Shown here piece by piece: positions 22,647 through 35,275 of a stretch of 64,000 nt of DNA (positions are counted from its first letter, which is position 1; each line of letters starts with the position of its first letter). Below the pieces are notes generated by a model. That model was not told the DNA's origin. It made no database searches and saw only the letters and a list, made by a program, of their open reading frames with translations. The stretch is from Cunninghamia lanceolata (lineage: Eukaryota; Streptophyta; Pinopsida; Cupressales; Cupressaceae): contig BSBN01000140.1 of the NCBI GenBank assembly GCA_027924645.1, forward strand, positions 12,096,501 to 12,160,500, read 5' to 3'. The translations under genes and the position numbers were made by a program.

Positions 22647-25600
22647 TTAGTTCATCACCGGAGGGGCCATGACCCCTAACTTCTCCCGGAGATATTCAAA
22701 AGAGTCCTTGGGAAGAGGTTTTGTAAAGATATCTACAATCTGATCCTTGGAGGGAACATACTCCAATCTGACTTCTTCCTTGTTTACTTGTTCTCTCAAA
22801 AAGTGAAATTTGATAGATATGTGCTTAGTCTTAGAATGCAATACCGGATTCTTGGAAATATTAATTGCACTTGAATTATCACAGAAAATTGTAATAGGCT
22901 CCTCATATTCAACTTTGATGTCTCTTAGCATCTGCTTCATCCACAAGATTTGAGTGCAACTACCTGCTGCTGCAATGTATTCTGCTTCAGTTGTAGACAG
23001 AGATATTGCATCTTGTTTCTTGCTTAGCCCAGAAACCAATCTCTTCCCCAAAAAGAATGCTCCACCACTAGTGCTCTTCCGGTCATCCACATCTCCTGCC
23101 CAATCTGCATCTGTGTAAGCATGAAGAGAGAAATCCGGATCTCTAGGATACCATAGACCATACTCAACTGTCCCTTTCAAGTATCTAAAAATTCTTTTGA
23201 TTGCCATAACATGAGATTCTCTAGGATCAGCCTGGAATCTTGCCACAAGACCAACAGCTTGCATTATATCTGGTCTAGTTTGAGTGAGATACAACAATCC
23301 ACCAATCATTGATCTATACTTTGTCTGGTCTGCCTTTGGAGAATCATCATCTTTGCTTAACTTACATCCGGTTGCCATAGGAGTGTTCATAGGCTTTGAG
23401 TCTTCCATACCAAATTTCTTTAACAATTCTTTCACATATTTGGTCTGAGAAATGAAGATCCCTTCTTTTGTTTGAGTAATTTGCAGACCCAAGAAGAAAT
23501 TCATTTCACCAAGCATAGACATTTCAAACTCACTTTTCATCTGATTTGCAAAAGTTTTACACATACTATCTCTTCCTCCAAAAATGATATCATCCACAAA
23601 CACTTCAACAATCAGAATGTTTTCATGATCAATTTTGAAATATAAGTTGCTGTCAGCAGTACCTTTGTTGAATCCAATCTGCACAAGATGCTTATCCAAC
23701 CTTTCATACCATGCTCTTGGGGCTTGCTTCAATCCATACAAAGCTTTCTTCAACTTGCAGACCATATCATTATTATCAGACAATTGAAATCCATCCGGTT
23801 GTTCAATGTAGACTTCTTCTTCCAGATCACCATTTAAGAAGGCAGACTTGACATCCATCTGATATACCTTGAAATCTTTGAAGGCAGCAAATGCAAGAAG
23901 TAATCTGACTGCTTCAATTCTTGCTACCGGAGCAAAAGTCTCTTCAAAGTCAATTCCTTCTATTTGAGAGTAGCCTTTGCAGACCAATCTAGCTTTGTTT
24001 CTGATTACTTCACCAGCTTCATTTAGTTTGTTCCGGAAGACCCACTTGGTTCCAATTACATTCCTGTCTCTAGGTCTGGGAACAAGATCCCAAGTATGAT
24101 TTTTCTCAATTTGCATCAGTTCATCTTCCATTGCTTTGGTCCAATTTTCATCATTGCAGGCTTCATTTATTGTTTTAGGTTCAATCCTTGAAATCAGACA
24201 ACATTCATTCTGATCTTGAGCAATATTCCTTCTAGTTTGTACACCTTTGCTTCTGTCACCTATGATCTGATCTTCAGAGTGATTCAGTTTTACATACCTT
24301 GGAATTTTGGGAGTATCCAGTACTGCTGTTTCTTGATCAGGCTCATTTAAACCTAACTCTTCTTCCTGATTTACCGGATCAGGCTGACTCTGTTTCACCG
24401 GAGAGGATTGAGTTCCTTGAACACTATCTTGGTCATCTTCATCAAATTCATAAAATCTTGAAGGCTTCTCAATTCCTTCATCAACCTTTACATTGGTGCT
24501 TTCTATCATCTTCCTCAATCTCTTATTGTAACACTGATATGCTTTGCTTTGAGTGGAGTAGCCCAAGAAAATTCCTTCATCACTTCTAGCATCAAACTTT
24601 CCTAGATCTTCATCTCTTTTAATATAACACTTGCTACCAAATACCCTGAAATATTTCACAGTAGGAGTGATGCCAAACCAAAGTTCATAGGGGGTCTTAC
24701 CGATGTTGTTTCTGATTTGAACTCGATTGAGAGTGTAGACTGCAGTGCTGATAGCTTCTTTCCAAAACATTTGAGGAACATTTGCTTCCAACATCATTGT
24801 CCTAGCAGCTTCCTGGATGGTCCGGTTCTTTCTCTCAACTACTCCATTCTGCTGTGGAGTCTTAGGAGCAGACAACTGTCTCCTTATACCCTGTTTCTCA
24901 CAAAAGTCAATGAATTCACCAGATGTAAATTCACCACCTCTATCAGACCTTAGACACTTTAGTTTCAATCCGGTTTGATTCTCCACCATAGCTTTGAAGA
25001 TTTTGAACTTCTCAAAAGCTTCTGATTTTTCTTTTAGAAAGGTAACCCACATCATCCGGGAATGATCATCAATTAACAACATGAAATATCTATCACCTTG
25101 CAGACTCTTGATTCTTGTCGGACCACATAGATCAGTATGTACTAATTCCAACAATCCGGTAGAAGACTGATCTTTGCTTTTAAAAGAGACTCTGCTTTGT
25201 TTGCCTAACTGACATTCTTTACACACACTGTTTGTAGGTTTTATCAACTTTGGAAGATCTCTCACAGCCTGAGTATTGCTTATTTTGATGATGTTATCAA
25301 AATTTACATGACACATTCTTCTATGCCATAACCAACTCTGATCAATTTGAACAAACAAACAACTTTTATTTGAACCAACCAGATGAAAGATGTTACCTCT
25401 TGTCTGAGTACCGGATGCAATTTCAGTTCCGGAGCTTGTAAAGATTCTGCATTTTCCATTCTTGAACCGGAGATCATAGCCTTTGTCCACTAACTGACCA
25501 ACACTGAGAAGATTGTGCTTCAATCCTTCAACATATAGTACATTACCTGTTTTGCTCTTACCATCAAAGGAAATAGTTCCCCTACCTCTGATTCTGCCAG

Positions 25601-26801
25601 CAGAATTGTCACCAAACTTTACCATTCCTCCTTCATATCTTTCCAAGTCTAAGAACTTATTCTTGTCACCAGTCATATGGTGAGAGCATCCACTGTCAAT
25701 AACCCAATCATCCTTTTCTTCCACTTGAGCAGCCAAGGCTTTTTCAACAACTTTGTGATTGACAGATTCAGAGAGCAAGGAATCTTCTTCCTTGATGGCT
25801 ATAAACACCCACTCATTTCCGGATTTGCTTCCTGGATCTGATTCATCATCTGTTACTCCTTCATTGTCATCTTCTTCATGAACATAATAGCAATTCTTTT
25901 GAAACCTTTGTCTGTGAGTATTAGATCTTGCAGATCTCTCCGGACATCTTGAGGCAAAATGACCAATCTTATTGCAGTTAAAACACTTAAAGGGTAGTTT
26001 TCCTTCATACTTACCGGATCCTCTTGGCAGTCTCTTTGCAATGAGGGCTTCAAGTTGAGCTGTTTCTGCTTCTTCTTCTTCCATGTCTCTTCTTGCTTGA
26101 TCATACCATGACATTTTCCTTGATGAGTTTTCACCCGGATCAAATCTCTGTTTGCCTTTCACATAGGCACTGGCTTTAAAAGCAGACTCAGTCTTGGGTG
26201 GATCATCTCCAAACTCGGTCATTTCAAATGCAGCTAGTTTGCCAGCCAATTGTTCTCTTGTGACAGTTGTGTGGGCTCTGAATTCATCAATGGCAGCAAC
26301 TTTGATTTTGTAGGCAGCAGGAAGGGATCTTAGGATTTTGCAGACAATCTCATTTTCATCTAGAGTTCCACCAGCATTTCTGATTCCACATACCAGCTCA
26401 TTTACTCTTGGCATAAAGGTAGTAATGTTTTCATCATCTCTCATTTTCAATCTTTCAAATTTCCCTTTCAGACTTTGCAACCTTGCACTTTTGACAAACT
26501 CATCTCCTTCATACAGAAGTTCCAGTTTAGTTAGGATCTCATATGCAGTTGGTAGGTCAATGACATTCGAGAGATCTGAGTCATTCAATGCGCTTAGAAG
26601 AGCTTCCTTGGTCCGCAGATTGTTTTCAGCTTCTGTGGTTTCATCAGGAGTTGTCGGACCACCTTGTGGGGGTATATATGGTTTTGAAATCATAGCCAAG
26701 TATGCTTTTCCCATACATTCCAAATGACACTTCATGCGACCTTTCCAGAGAGTGAAGTTGGTTCCATCGAACTTCGGACTATCCTTCTTGTATGACGACA
26801 T
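22647..26801 (-). CDS. Ty1/copia Gag-Pol polyprotein, intact
   Basis: 1384 residues in one frame, ATG 43 bases downstream of the PBS. Domains: Gag N-terminus with [14 protein letters not shown] (10-23), capsid region to about 195, and a zinc knuckle C273-C276-H281-C286. The protease active site [10 protein letters not shown] lies at 369-378. The integrase zinc domain is H493, H498, C527, C530, and its catalytic triad D557, D620, E656 has 35 residues between the last two. Reverse transcriptase has D983 in [12 protein letters not shown] and FVDD at 1068-1071. RNase H has DADWAGD (1231-1237), STTEAEY (1269-1275) and D1308. Length and order are typical of copia Gag-Pol; wording of the RT entry region suggests the SIRE/Tork side, not resolved. 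Every key residue I checked is present. Confidence 0.97.
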   Translation of the reverse strand: MSSYKKDSPKFDGTNFTLWKGRMKCHLECMGKAYLAMISKPYIPPQGGPTTPDETTEAENNLRTKEALLSALNDSDLSNVIDLPTAYEILTKLELLYEGDEFVKSARLQSLKGKFERLKMRDDENITTFMPRVNELVCGIRNAGGTLDENEIVCKILRSLPAAYKIKVAAIDEFRAHTTVTREQLAGKLAAFEMTEFGDDPPKTESAFKASAYVKGKQRFDPGENSSRKMSWYDQARRDMEEEEAETAQLEALIAKRLPRGSGKYEGKLPFKCFNCNKIGHFASRCPERSARSNTHRQRFQKNCYYVHEEDDNEGVTDDESDPGSKSGNEWVFIAIKEEDSLLSESVNHKVVEKALAAQVEEKDDWVIDSGCSHHMTGDKNKFLDLERYEGGMVKFGDNSAGRIRGRGTISFDGKSKTGNVLYVEGLKHNLLSVGQLVDKGYDLRFKNGKCRIFTSSGTEIASGTQTRGNIFHLVGSNKSCLFVQIDQSWLWHRRMCHVNFDNIIKISNTQAVRDLPKLIKPTNSVCKECQLGKQSRVSFKSKDQSSTGLLELVHTDLCGPTRIKSLQGDRYFMLLIDDHSRMMWVTFLKEKSEAFEKFKIFKAMVENQTGLKLKCLRSDRGGEFTSGEFIDFCEKQGIRRQLSAPKTPQQNGVVERKNRTIQEAARTMMLEANVPQMFWKEAISTAVYTLNRVQIRNNIGKTPYELWFGITPTVKYFRVFGSKCYIKRDEDLGKFDARSDEGIFLGYSTQSKAYQCYNKRLRKMIESTNVKVDEGIEKPSRFYEFDEDDQDSVQGTQSSPVKQSQPDPVNQEEELGLNEPDQETAVLDTPKIPRYVKLNHSEDQIIGDRSKGVQTRRNIAQDQNECCLISRIEPKTINEACNDENWTKAMEDELMQIEKNHTWDLVPRPRDRNVIGTKWVFRNKLNEAGEVIRNKARLVCKGYSQIEGIDFEETFAPVARIEAVRLLLAFAAFKDFKVYQMDVKSAFLNGDLEEEVYIEQPDGFQLSDNNDMVCKLKKALYGLKQAPRAWYERLDKHLVQIGFNKGTADSNLYFKIDHENILIVEVFVDDIIFGGRDSMCKTFANQMKSEFEMSMLGEMNFFLGLQITQTKEGIFISQTKYVKELLKKFGMEDSKPMNTPMATGCKLSKDDDSPKADQTKYRSMIGGLLYLTQTRPDIMQAVGLVARFQADPRESHVMAIKRIFRYLKGTVEYGLWYPRDPDFSLHAYTDADWAGDVDDRKSTSGGAFFLGKRLVSGLSKKQDAISLSTTEAEYIAAAGSCTQILWMKQMLRDIKVEYEEPITIFCDNSSAINISKNPVLHSKTKHISIKFHFLREQVNKEEVRLEYVPSKDQIVDIFTKPLPKDSFEYLREKLGVMAPPVMN

Positions 26802-26844
26802 CCTGGATCACCTCAAGCGGTTAAGCTCCTATCAGAGGAACTCA

Positions 26845-26856
26845 GCTCTGATACCA
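26845..26856 (-). other. primer-binding site, initiator Met-tRNA
   Basis: The minus strand reads TGGTATCAGAGC two bases after the 5' LTR, the standard match to the 3' end of plant initiator methionine tRNA. Confidence 0.93.
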
Positions 26857-26858
26857 AT

Positions 26859-28108
26859 TGTTGGATCTAGGGCATACAACTGAGAGGGGGGGGGTGAATC
26901 AGTTGTATAGAACTTGTTCTATTTCAAACACTTTATTCTCTGTTGTTAGTTAGCAGCATATCAAATAATCATTCATGGAAGCACAATACATAAACACAAG
27001 AGTAGATAAGCATCAACACATTGAACACCAAGATTTTGACGTGGAAAACCCGGTTAAGGGAAAAACCACGGGGTGATTAACCCAAGAATTATTCTCTGTT
27101 AGAAGAATAAGAAAAAATGAATGGCACATGCCAATAAGGGCTCACTGCCCGAGCACACTGCTCACAAAGAGGCCCACTGCCTACAAGGAGACACACTGTC
27201 TACAGAGTGATAAAAATCACAGTCTTGAACTGGAGAATGACATCTCTACCATGTCCGGATCAGTTCCAATTAAGCCCAACAATCTCTGCTCTGCCTTTCG
27301 CACCTTTCTTCGCTACACCATGCTCATCCACATGCCACACACTGAAATGAATTCACAAATCATTATTTATACAAGACATCGACTTAGGAACAAGCATCTA
27401 AGTCGGCAAACAACCATAGGAGTATCCGCAAGATGAATAACACATCCGGTCGGCTAAACAGAGCAATAACTTCATCCGGAAGAATAACTTCAATTCCGGG
27501 CTCTACCATCAATGCGGACCAACAACACAACCTAAACATGATCCAGGAGCCTTCACAAGCCTGTCTGAATGTCCGGATACATCCGCACTTCCTCTGCTTA
27601 CTGGGATCTCTTGTCTTCCTCATCCGGAACTTCAAGAACACAGTCTGTCGTCACTGTCATAATGCAAGAGGTACTTCCGGACCTCCAAATCACACACAAA
27701 TCCGGATGACACATCACAAGGACATCTAAAACACTCCTTCCAATCCGCAGATTATGATAATACAATTCCGGACCTCACCGGACCTTTTTGTGATCCTCTG
27801 TCACCTCCGGATACTTGCCGGACCCGGTTCTATACCGGCAGCCATAACTCCTTCAGATCTTCATGCGGACCTCTGAAATCTTAACTGTAGCATCTCAAGA
27901 CTCATATCTACTAACCCTTTAATCCGCATCCTCCGGTTCTCATCCTATACAGTATATTTACCTTCTTCTCATCACTGTTCTTCATTGTTCCTGACTGAGG
28001 CTAATTTTCTCAATATCCTCAGCACAAAGCTCATCAAATCCTTCTTGTCAATGCAGTATGAGTATGTTGACATCAATGACAACAATGGCTCACCTCATAC
28101 TTGCAACA
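26859..28108 (-). repeat. copia element, 5' LTR
   Basis: 1250 bases, the same length as the 3' LTR with two differences. It should contain the promoter, but no TATA box could be placed with confidence. Confidence 0.95.
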
Positions 28109-28113
28109 CCCCC

Positions 28114-29323
28114 TTCCTCCAACAGGGACACAAAATGAAATACTTGTGCATCTCATAGAATAAACCATCTTTGACCATGAAGATAACTTAAGATGGGGAA
28201 ATTCCTCCAACCTCCTCTTTAACCTATTTAAACTTTAACTAATAGATATAAAATTTGAATCTCCAAAATCTTTGAAACCCCTATTAGGTGTAACACATAT
28301 GGCTCTAAGATTACAATCATTATAGGATAGTTGTGTGGTTATGATTAATAATAAAAAGGGATAGAGTGTCAAATTCCATTAATATGCACCCAATTATAAT
28401 GAAACCCTTAAATCTCCATTTAAATAAATATCTGTATTTCTACATATAATAGTCTTGACAAACAATGAACCTATAAAAAATGTCCTTATAATTCCAAATA
28501 TTCTTATTTCTCCATTAATACCTTTTCTTAACAAAGGTATAAAACGTACTAGGTATTTCAAAATAATATAAGAATACTGATGATACTAGTAGTAACCCAA
28601 GCAATCTAGTATATCAAAATAATGTAAATAAACTTTTAATGAATATCAATTCAAGTCAGTGAAATGAGGCATCCAAATAATTTTGCATTTATGTTGAATA
28701 GAGAAATCCTATCAAGTGCAACCAAAAAGTAAATGAAAAAAAATACTCTCTACATGGCCTTGATACTACACCATAACTTCTATTATGGCTGATTCTAAAT
28801 CCTGGCAATGGATTGTGAAGGACTTACATGTTGTATGATTTTATACCTTGAGAGATTAATACATCATCTTGATCCTAAGATATGTGAATATGATTTCAAA
28901 ATAGTCATTACTTTGAAAATTTAGAAGGTACTATAGACTTGGAATCAATAATGTTCTTATATTCTACTTTGAGTGCAAATAGTGGCTTTAGTTTTACACA
29001 AAAATAGACTTTAAGTTTGAATTTCCTAAGCACTACAAATCTCATGCCATCCTTCCACTCAGATGGACTAATTAGTTCTCAAATAGTCTAGAGTGCATAG
29101 TTTGTTCTTCCCATGTAGTTTCCTCTTATCTTCATCCCATGGATGGTGTACAACAACAAAATACTCCAACACAAAACACCTCCCTTCCATACTTCGATAA
29201 ATCAATCACAAATTTAGATGCACAACTACATGGCTCTCTAAAGAAAATTTGTTGATTATATAACTACCTACTTCTTCATCCTCCTTCCACATCTCCTACT
29301 AACTACTTCTATGAATACCATTT
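28114..29323. other. non-coding; remainder of the disrupted host element
   Basis: AT-rich and without usable ORFs. It continues the sequence interrupted by the copia insertion. At its right end the minus strand reads TGGTATTCATAGAAG just beyond the LTR-like repeat, which may be a decayed Met-tRNA primer site. Confidence 0.4.
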
Positions 29324-29609
29324 TGAAAATGGTAAATCATATAAAAATTGAACTTATAGATTACATCATTACATTCATAAAACATAAATACTTGTTATAT
29401 TGTATTGATTTTATAGGAATATTACTCAACATATTTTTAGAAATCCCAAGTGATTTCCCATATAATATCTCCTATATAACTACTCTACCTAAGTTCCACA
29501 AGGGAAACAACTCATGCACATCATTAACAATTATTTGACGACAAACATCTTATTTATTGATTTTTCTTACTAACCTATATTTACTATACTAGAAGATAAT
29601 AATCCAACA
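29324..29609 (-). repeat. LTR-like direct repeat, copy B
   Basis: Matches 8158-8434. The minus strand runs TGTTGGATT...ATTTTCA. A PPT-like purine run precedes it (AAGGGGGGAA) and a possible primer site follows it. Having both flanks suggests a tandem or recombined arrangement. Confidence 0.55.
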
Positions 29610-29809
29610 TTCCCCCCTTATTACATTAATCTAAACAAAGGATGGAAGAAAACATGAAGTGAACACAATAGCCTATATGCAAATCTAATGAAGTAGTTCC
29701 ACCAAATCTCCTTGCTAATAAATCCAACCCTAATAGGTGAAGACTTATCTAGTCCATTAGAACCCTATCATAGATGTAGGCTCTTGTTCCAATTAACAAC
29801 TGCAAACAA
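29610..29809. other. sequence shared with the flank of copy A, then unassigned
   Basis: The first 100 bases match 8435-8532. The remainder up to the gypsy fragment is unassigned. Confidence 0.4.
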
Positions 29810-30480
29810 TGTGCCTTCCTCTTTATATTGACGTGAGAGTGAACTAATGACAATATTTTCATTTCCTTTCTTACATATGATCTCATAATTATATCCTTAC
29901 ATTTTAGTCACCCATTTAAATTGTTTCTTGGAGGAGGATAATATTTACCACAAGAAATATTCCAAGCTATGATGATCTATTTTGATCTAGAAATTTATAT
30001 TGAAGAGATAAATGCTATTATTGAATAACATGGAGGATATCCAACATTTATCTTTCATATGTAGATTTAACCAAATTGTAGCCTATGATTTGCTTGTTAA
30101 TGAAGGTGGGTGGCCTACCTTCTTTCATTAACATTGCACCCATGTTAGTGCCAAAAGCATGACATTCAAGAATAAAGGGTTTGTGAAAATCTAGTGTTGC
30201 AAACATTGGAGTGGAACACAAGGTACTCTTGAGAAAAATAAATGCCAAATATACTATGTTCATTTACAAAGGAATTCCTTTTAGTAAAGTGGTCAAGATG
30301 TGACTAATGTTACCATAGTTGGAAATAAACTTTCTATAATACCTTATCAATCCAAAAAAACATTGCAAGATTTTGATGGACATGTTTTAGCCACTCTCAT
30401 ATCACTACAATCTTTTTGTCATCAACTTCTACTCCCAAGGGATTTTCATGTAAATAAATATCTTATCACATGTGCATGTG
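29810..30480 (-). pseudogene. chromovirus-type gypsy RT/RNase H fragment
   Basis: Right to left: a thumb/connection segment with VDDKKIVVI.EWL and a degraded RYYRKFI-like block (about 30460-30330), then the open frame 30263-30048 containing CSTPMFATLDFHKPFILECH and MGAMLMKEGRPPTFINKQ, the RNase H entry of gypsy elements. The first catalytic Asp position is H (ECHAFG instead of the usual ECDASG). Downstream, with stops, come a TDHHSL-like block, WVTKM, 'YEIICKKGNENIV' and SLSRQYKEEGTLFAV. The latter marks the end of RNase H before integrase. The next expected part, the integrase, is found on the same strand at 7641-8157. Confidence 0.82.
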
Positions 30481-31718
30481 TATTAAGGTTTATAATTTTA
30501 AACCAAAATGTGATACAATATATCACTTGAGTATTATGGGGAAAGATGATAATTTAATTAATGTGATATAGGTAAGTATTGGGGGTTAGGATGCATGAAC
30601 AGAAAGGATGGGCTGTTGATAAGTGTCATTCATAGATCAATAAAATGAAATGTTATTCACTAAGCTAGTCTTACCAAGGTCATGAAGCGATCATTTTATT
30701 CACTATAGTCTTGTATAGTGTCATAGGATACTTAATCTCAAATATATTGCAATTAAAAAAGGAAACAACTAATGGTCAGACCAAGGCCATGTAAATTTAG
30801 TAAATCCTACCTAAGTTTCCTATATGTAGTTATTGGATACCTTTTAGTAATGCCATGACCCTACCTAGAAGAATCACCAAGTATCTCTAAAACCATTTCA
30901 TAGTAATTTAGAATAATATGTCTACTATAATTGATATATTTTTTATTAGGTGGATTTATTGTTAGAGTTCATGTGGCAAAGGTTTAGGGGTTGATATGTG
31001 AAAGTGACTTTAAATGAGAGTTTATTGGAAGATGACACATTTGTCATAGATCATCTAGGTTTTCTAATCTAAGGATTTAATGTATGTGATGATAATCAAA
31101 ATTATTTTTTAGTTTAATGTAGGTATCAGTTGTGCCCTAGGTTGATAGGCTAGAAATGATAAGTGGATATAAAATATAACCAAAGAATATGGAGAAAGGA
31201 TACTTTGTGAAAATAGGGAGGTATTTTCATTATACTAGTGCATGAAGAGGAGGTATCAAAAACATAATTTTGAGGGGTATAAATCAAATTAGGGGTGATT
31301 AGTAGTATCCTATGAATGTTCATGATATGCCATTGGTTTATTAAATGAATCCCTTATGACTAGACTCCTTATGAAATATTGTGGCTTAGATACTCCAATT
31401 GTTGGACACCAACAACACACTTAGAGCACATAGAGAAAAGAGACCACTCATTTAAAACTTGGAGGGATATATCTAGATGTTGTAGATGATCCACTTAGGT
31501 GCAATTTAAGATGAAAATGTCATCAAAGAAGACCAAAATGAGTTTATGTAGGTATCCTTAAAACACTATATTCATGAGGCTTTGAAAAAGAGGAATATTA
31601 GTTAAGCTAATTTAGGGCATTGCCAAGAATTCATAATGATTGAGATGAATTTAGAATGTTAGTTTGGGAATATATACCCCTAAATGACATGAATCTAGTG
31701 ATGCTAAAATGAAGATCC
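30481..31718. other. no recognisable gene
   Basis: Probably the decayed upstream RT of the minus-strand gypsy fragment, but I could not recover catalytic motifs. The sequence up to 31718 is the apparent target of the Tat-like insertion (GATCC precedes the LTR). Confidence 0.35.
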
Positions 31719-33220
31719 TGTTATGTTGTAAATTGTGCTCCTAATTGGATTAGCACAATTTCACTAAATTTAGCTCCTAACTTTTAGTGTCCCTCAACCC
31801 CTTTCATTATTGGACCTATCTAAACCCTGATTGACATTTACCTTATCAAGGAAATGTCACATTTCAGAGTATTTAATGACAAAAGCCAAAAATAAACTAT
31901 GTATTCCAAACATTTAGGGCACCCTTAAGACTACTTTGGAGTAAAATTTGGGGGCTATACTTGGGCACCCACACCCTAGTCCTTCTCTAAATCTTGGGAT
32001 TCCAAATTTTATTTTGGTGTCGACCTATGTCGTGTGCTTTGGGATTCTAAATTCAAAATTTCACTTTCACATGATTTCAACATTTTATTTTGATTTATTT
32101 CATTTCTAAGGTTAGGTATTTAAAGAGAATTCAAAATAATTTTATCACACACAACTCTCATGCAAGATTACTATGTCAAAATTTTGCTACAATTGTTATT
32201 GAAGGTCTGCAAAGTGTTGAAGCTCATTGAAGAATTAGATCTTTGATATCTTTGAGATATTTTGTGAAGATTAGGAATCAAGATATTGAGTCTATCTTGC
32301 TCTTCCTAGGGTCTATGAAGCCTTTTGTATGATTGGGAGAAGGGTTGAAGCCTCCAACTTGAGTTTTGGAATCCTCTATGTATATGGTTGCCTCTCATTC
32401 TTGTTCTACAAGTCTTCATTGATATCATCTCCTTGAGGTGAAGTTGTTGTTTCCTTGAGTGAAACATTATGTGGATCTATTCCTTGATGCTTAAGACATT
32501 TATGATCTTACATTTGTTTATTCTTACACTTTTGGTTTATGAGAACACACATCTACATACTTTGACATTGGCTATCGTTGAGGTAGGAATACCAAAGATG
32601 AGGTTTGACTAAGGCAAACTCCTATATAGCCACAACATTCATTCTCCTTCTTTTGTTTGTGTAGGTCAGATTTAGGAAGATCCAACTGAAAGGAACGAAG
32701 AGGAAATAGGTATTACAGTCACAATCACAATGAAAGTTATAGATTTTCCCTTAGAAAAATCACATTACTATTTCACAGGCACCCAAGTCTTTTAGGACCT
32801 CAAATCTGGGATCTAGACCCTTCACAGAGACATAGATTGCTGGTACAGATAGTTCTGTAGCTAGAGAACTTGTAGGACTATTTCGTGGGTGCCCTAGTCT
32901 TCCAGGCCTTCAAATTTTAGGTGCACACTCATTGCAGTCTCCTGTTTGCATTTCTATAATAAGTATGTAGGTTTCTTCTCCTAGAATCTGCATGTTCATG
33001 CATATCTTGTAACTAGGGTTTGGGTCATCTATAGCTAGTTAGGGTTTGCAAAACTCTAGTTGAGACATCTCTTCATGTACAACAATAGAGGAATGTGATA
33101 TTTGTAACTTAACACTCTCATAGTGACTGAGCTCAGTGCATATTCTGAATGGTAGTTCATGAAAAGGGAGGTTTGACCTAGTTTAAATATGCTAATAATT
33201 CTCTCTTTTCACACGAAACA
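31719..33220 (+). repeat. 5' LTR of a Tat-like gypsy element
   Basis: Opens TGTTATGTTG, closes ACGAAACA, about 1.5 kb. Layout parallels 1203-2463: a 'GGGCACCC...CCCTAGTCC' segment near 31967 and later 'GGTGCCCTAGTC' near 32889. It is followed after 3 bases by TGGTGAACCTG (33224), a possible primer site. No PPT precedes it, as expected for a 5' LTR. Tat-type pol lies downstream on the same strand once the inserted chromovirus is removed. Confidence 0.55.
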
Positions 33221-33489
33221 TTTTGGTGAACCTGTGTTTAAAGAATTTGCATCCTTTAACATTAGATATAATATTTTTTTGTTCTAAATAAGATTTAGAT
33301 TGCAAATTCTCTTCCAAGAAAAGTACATGCATTGCATTTTCATTGATATATCTATCTTTTCATTGAAAAAGCATAAATTGAAATTTTGTTACTTGCATAG
33401 TGATATCTTGTTTCATTCTTGCAAAGTATATGATATCTTCTTTCACATCAAGTCTTGGATTAATTAGATTATGTGGAAATGTTAGACTT
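33221..33489 (+). other. leader of Tat-like element
   Basis: Short non-coding stretch between the 5' LTR and the chromovirus insertion. The sequence resumes at 39723. Confidence 0.45.
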
Positions 33490-33494
33490 CTTTT

Positions 33495-34281
33495 TGATGC
33501 AGGAGCACCCAGGGTGTAAGAGCAATCTTGCATCAACCAAAAAAATAAAAAATGTGTTGTTTCTTTTCAATAAGGGCTAAATTTGGTAGAGTTACTATTT
33601 TTAGTAAGTTTGCATTTGTGCACAATTGGATACAAAATCTTACACAGACCTCCAGAATGGCGAATTGAAGCTAATGGTGAAGAAATCACTTCAATATCAT
33701 TTGTCATTTGTGAGATATTAAAATTTCAAATTCTAAAAATCCTATTGAAATATTCAAAGTCAAATTTGAGGCACTTAAAGGCTCCGGATGGGCCTGAAAT
33801 TTGGTGAGAAACCCAAGCAGTCTACCTATTAGTACTACTTGTCCTCCATTGTCTTTTCGAGAGCTTTTCAAAAAGGTATCATAATTGAAATCCAATAGTC
33901 GGATCGAAAGTTATGGCCCCGCGAAGTTGACCTATTTTTGGAGGGAGATGCAAATTTCAAAATTAAGTTGGTGGTCACCAAAAAGGGCTATATATAACCA
34001 TTTTTGGGAACCCTTAGGGTAGTAGAGTTAAGGGGGAAGGTGTAGAGTCAAGAAAGGTGGGGGAAATTAGAAATCCTAGTTGATTTAGGAATTACAGAAG
34101 GTTGAAGATTCTAGAGTCTTGAGAGACAGAGCTGTAATGTGTTGCAGCCTGTAGGGGATTCATTCTCTGATTGTATTTGAGCTTCTGTAATGTAATGTTT
34201 TGCCCATATTAATAAAATATCATTCTATTTCCTATGTGCAATTTATGTTATCATGTGTTTTATGATTTACCCCCTTCATTA
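33495..34281 (+). repeat. chromovirus 5' LTR
   Basis: 787 bases. The first 41 bases form an imperfect hairpin (TGATGCAGGA against TCTTGCATCA). A likely promoter/polyadenylation region with AATAAAATATCATTC lies near 34211. Confidence 0.9.
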
Positions 34282-34283
34282 AG

Positions 34284-34296
34284 TGGTATCAGAGCC
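34284..34296 (+). other. primer-binding site, initiator Met-tRNA
   Basis: TGGTATCAGAGCC two bases after the LTR. Confidence 0.92.
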
Positions 34297-34382
34297 AGGT
34301 TTCCTGAGTGTGTAGACAGATCACCGACTGTGAGGCAGTTTGCACCAGGACCTGAGGTTGTGGGTTTGCTGTAGAGATCAAG

Positions 34383-35275
34383 ATGCCTCCATGAAGAAAC
34401 CATGGTGGGAGGAATGCTTTGATGAAAGAGGGTTTTAGAGCCCTACAAAGACAAATTGATGCATTGCAAGAGGAGCTGCAAAGAGGGTTTGAGCCGAGAA
34501 AGAGAGAGGAAAGCGAAGATGAAGCTGAAGAAGAGCTATCTGAGGAAGAACAAGAAGCTGCAGGAGATCCTGTAGAAGTTAGATTGTTGAGGGCCATTTC
34601 AAAGATCAGAAAGAGGCCCAGGATCAAAGCTTCTACCTATTCTGGAGATTTGAATTTGGAACAACTTATTGATTCAATCAATGATATGGAGGAGTATTTT
34701 GAGTATGAAGATGTGGAAGACCCTGAACAGGTCAAGTTTGCAAAGACAAAGTTGAAGGGCCATGCCAGTATTTCATGGAAGGAGGTCCAATTAGAGAGAA
34801 ATAGAAGAGGAAAAGCAAAGATTACCAGATGGGATCGGATGGTGGAGAAACTGAAGAAGCAGTTCATTCCTATGGACTATGAGATGGAGTTGCTAAAGAA
34901 GCTGCAAGGATTGAAGCAAGGTAATAAGTCTGTTAAGGAGTATACAGAAGATTTTTATAAGATCACTATTAGGATAGGCCATGGAGAGGCCAACAAAGAG
35001 AAGGTAGCCCGTTACATTAATGGGTTGAGGCCAAGTATTCAAGAAGAGTTGAGCCTGGTCAGAATGACCACCATAGAAGATGCATACCAGTTTTCCCTGA
35101 AGGTGGAAGAGAAGCTGAATAAGAGATTTGAAAGCAAGCAAAGGGGAAGAGGTCAAGGTGGAAGGACTAGTGAAAGACCCTATGGAGGCCAAAATGAAGA
35201 TCCAAAGAAAAGCAAAGAAGCTGGAACTAGTCAAAATCAGAGAGGAGATAATACCTACCACCCTCGTGGCTAGAA
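34383..35275 (+). pseudogene. chromovirus Gag
   Basis: The natural start is the ATG at 34383 (MPP), followed at the fourth codon by TGA. The uninterrupted part runs 34419-35273 (opening at TTG; next codon ATG). An N-terminal coiled-coil-like and acidic region (FRALQRQIDALQEELQRG, then E-rich) is followed by the capsid core: 'STYSGDLNLEQLIDSINDM', YFEYEDV, VKFAKTKLKGHASISW, FIPMDYEMELLKKLQGLKQG and 'YINGLRPSIQEEL'. The stop at 35271 is followed in frame by RGRGRG-type sequence and a zinc knuckle whose first Cys pair is damaged by a TAG (about 35350-35395). Homologous to the Gag of the element at 54067. Confidence 0.88.

Larger units (their letters stand above)
21082..28108 (-). mobile_element. 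young, apparently complete Ty1/copia retrotransposon
   Basis: Two 1250-bp LTRs (21082-22331 and 26859-28108) begin TGTTGGATC and end TTGCAACA. They are flanked by the duplication CCCCC (21077-21081 and 28109-28113). Going along the minus strand: 5' LTR, PBS for initiator Met-tRNA, one 1384-residue Gag-Pol frame, PPT, 3' LTR. I found only two LTR differences (plus-strand A/G at 21370 versus 27147, and C/T at 22208 versus 27985). No stop or frameshift interrupts the ORF. All catalytic motifs are present, so the element may be autonomous and recently active. It sits at the end of a decayed minisatellite. Confidence 0.96.

Noticed and set aside
24299..26727. Plus-strand ORFs (24299-24589, 24717-24953, 26338-26727)
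   Set aside because: They are antisense shadows of the copia Gag-Pol frame.
26845..26856. tRNA gene fragments (also at 34284, 52449, 57608)
   Set aside because: These are primer-binding sites next to LTRs; no cloverleaf surrounds them.
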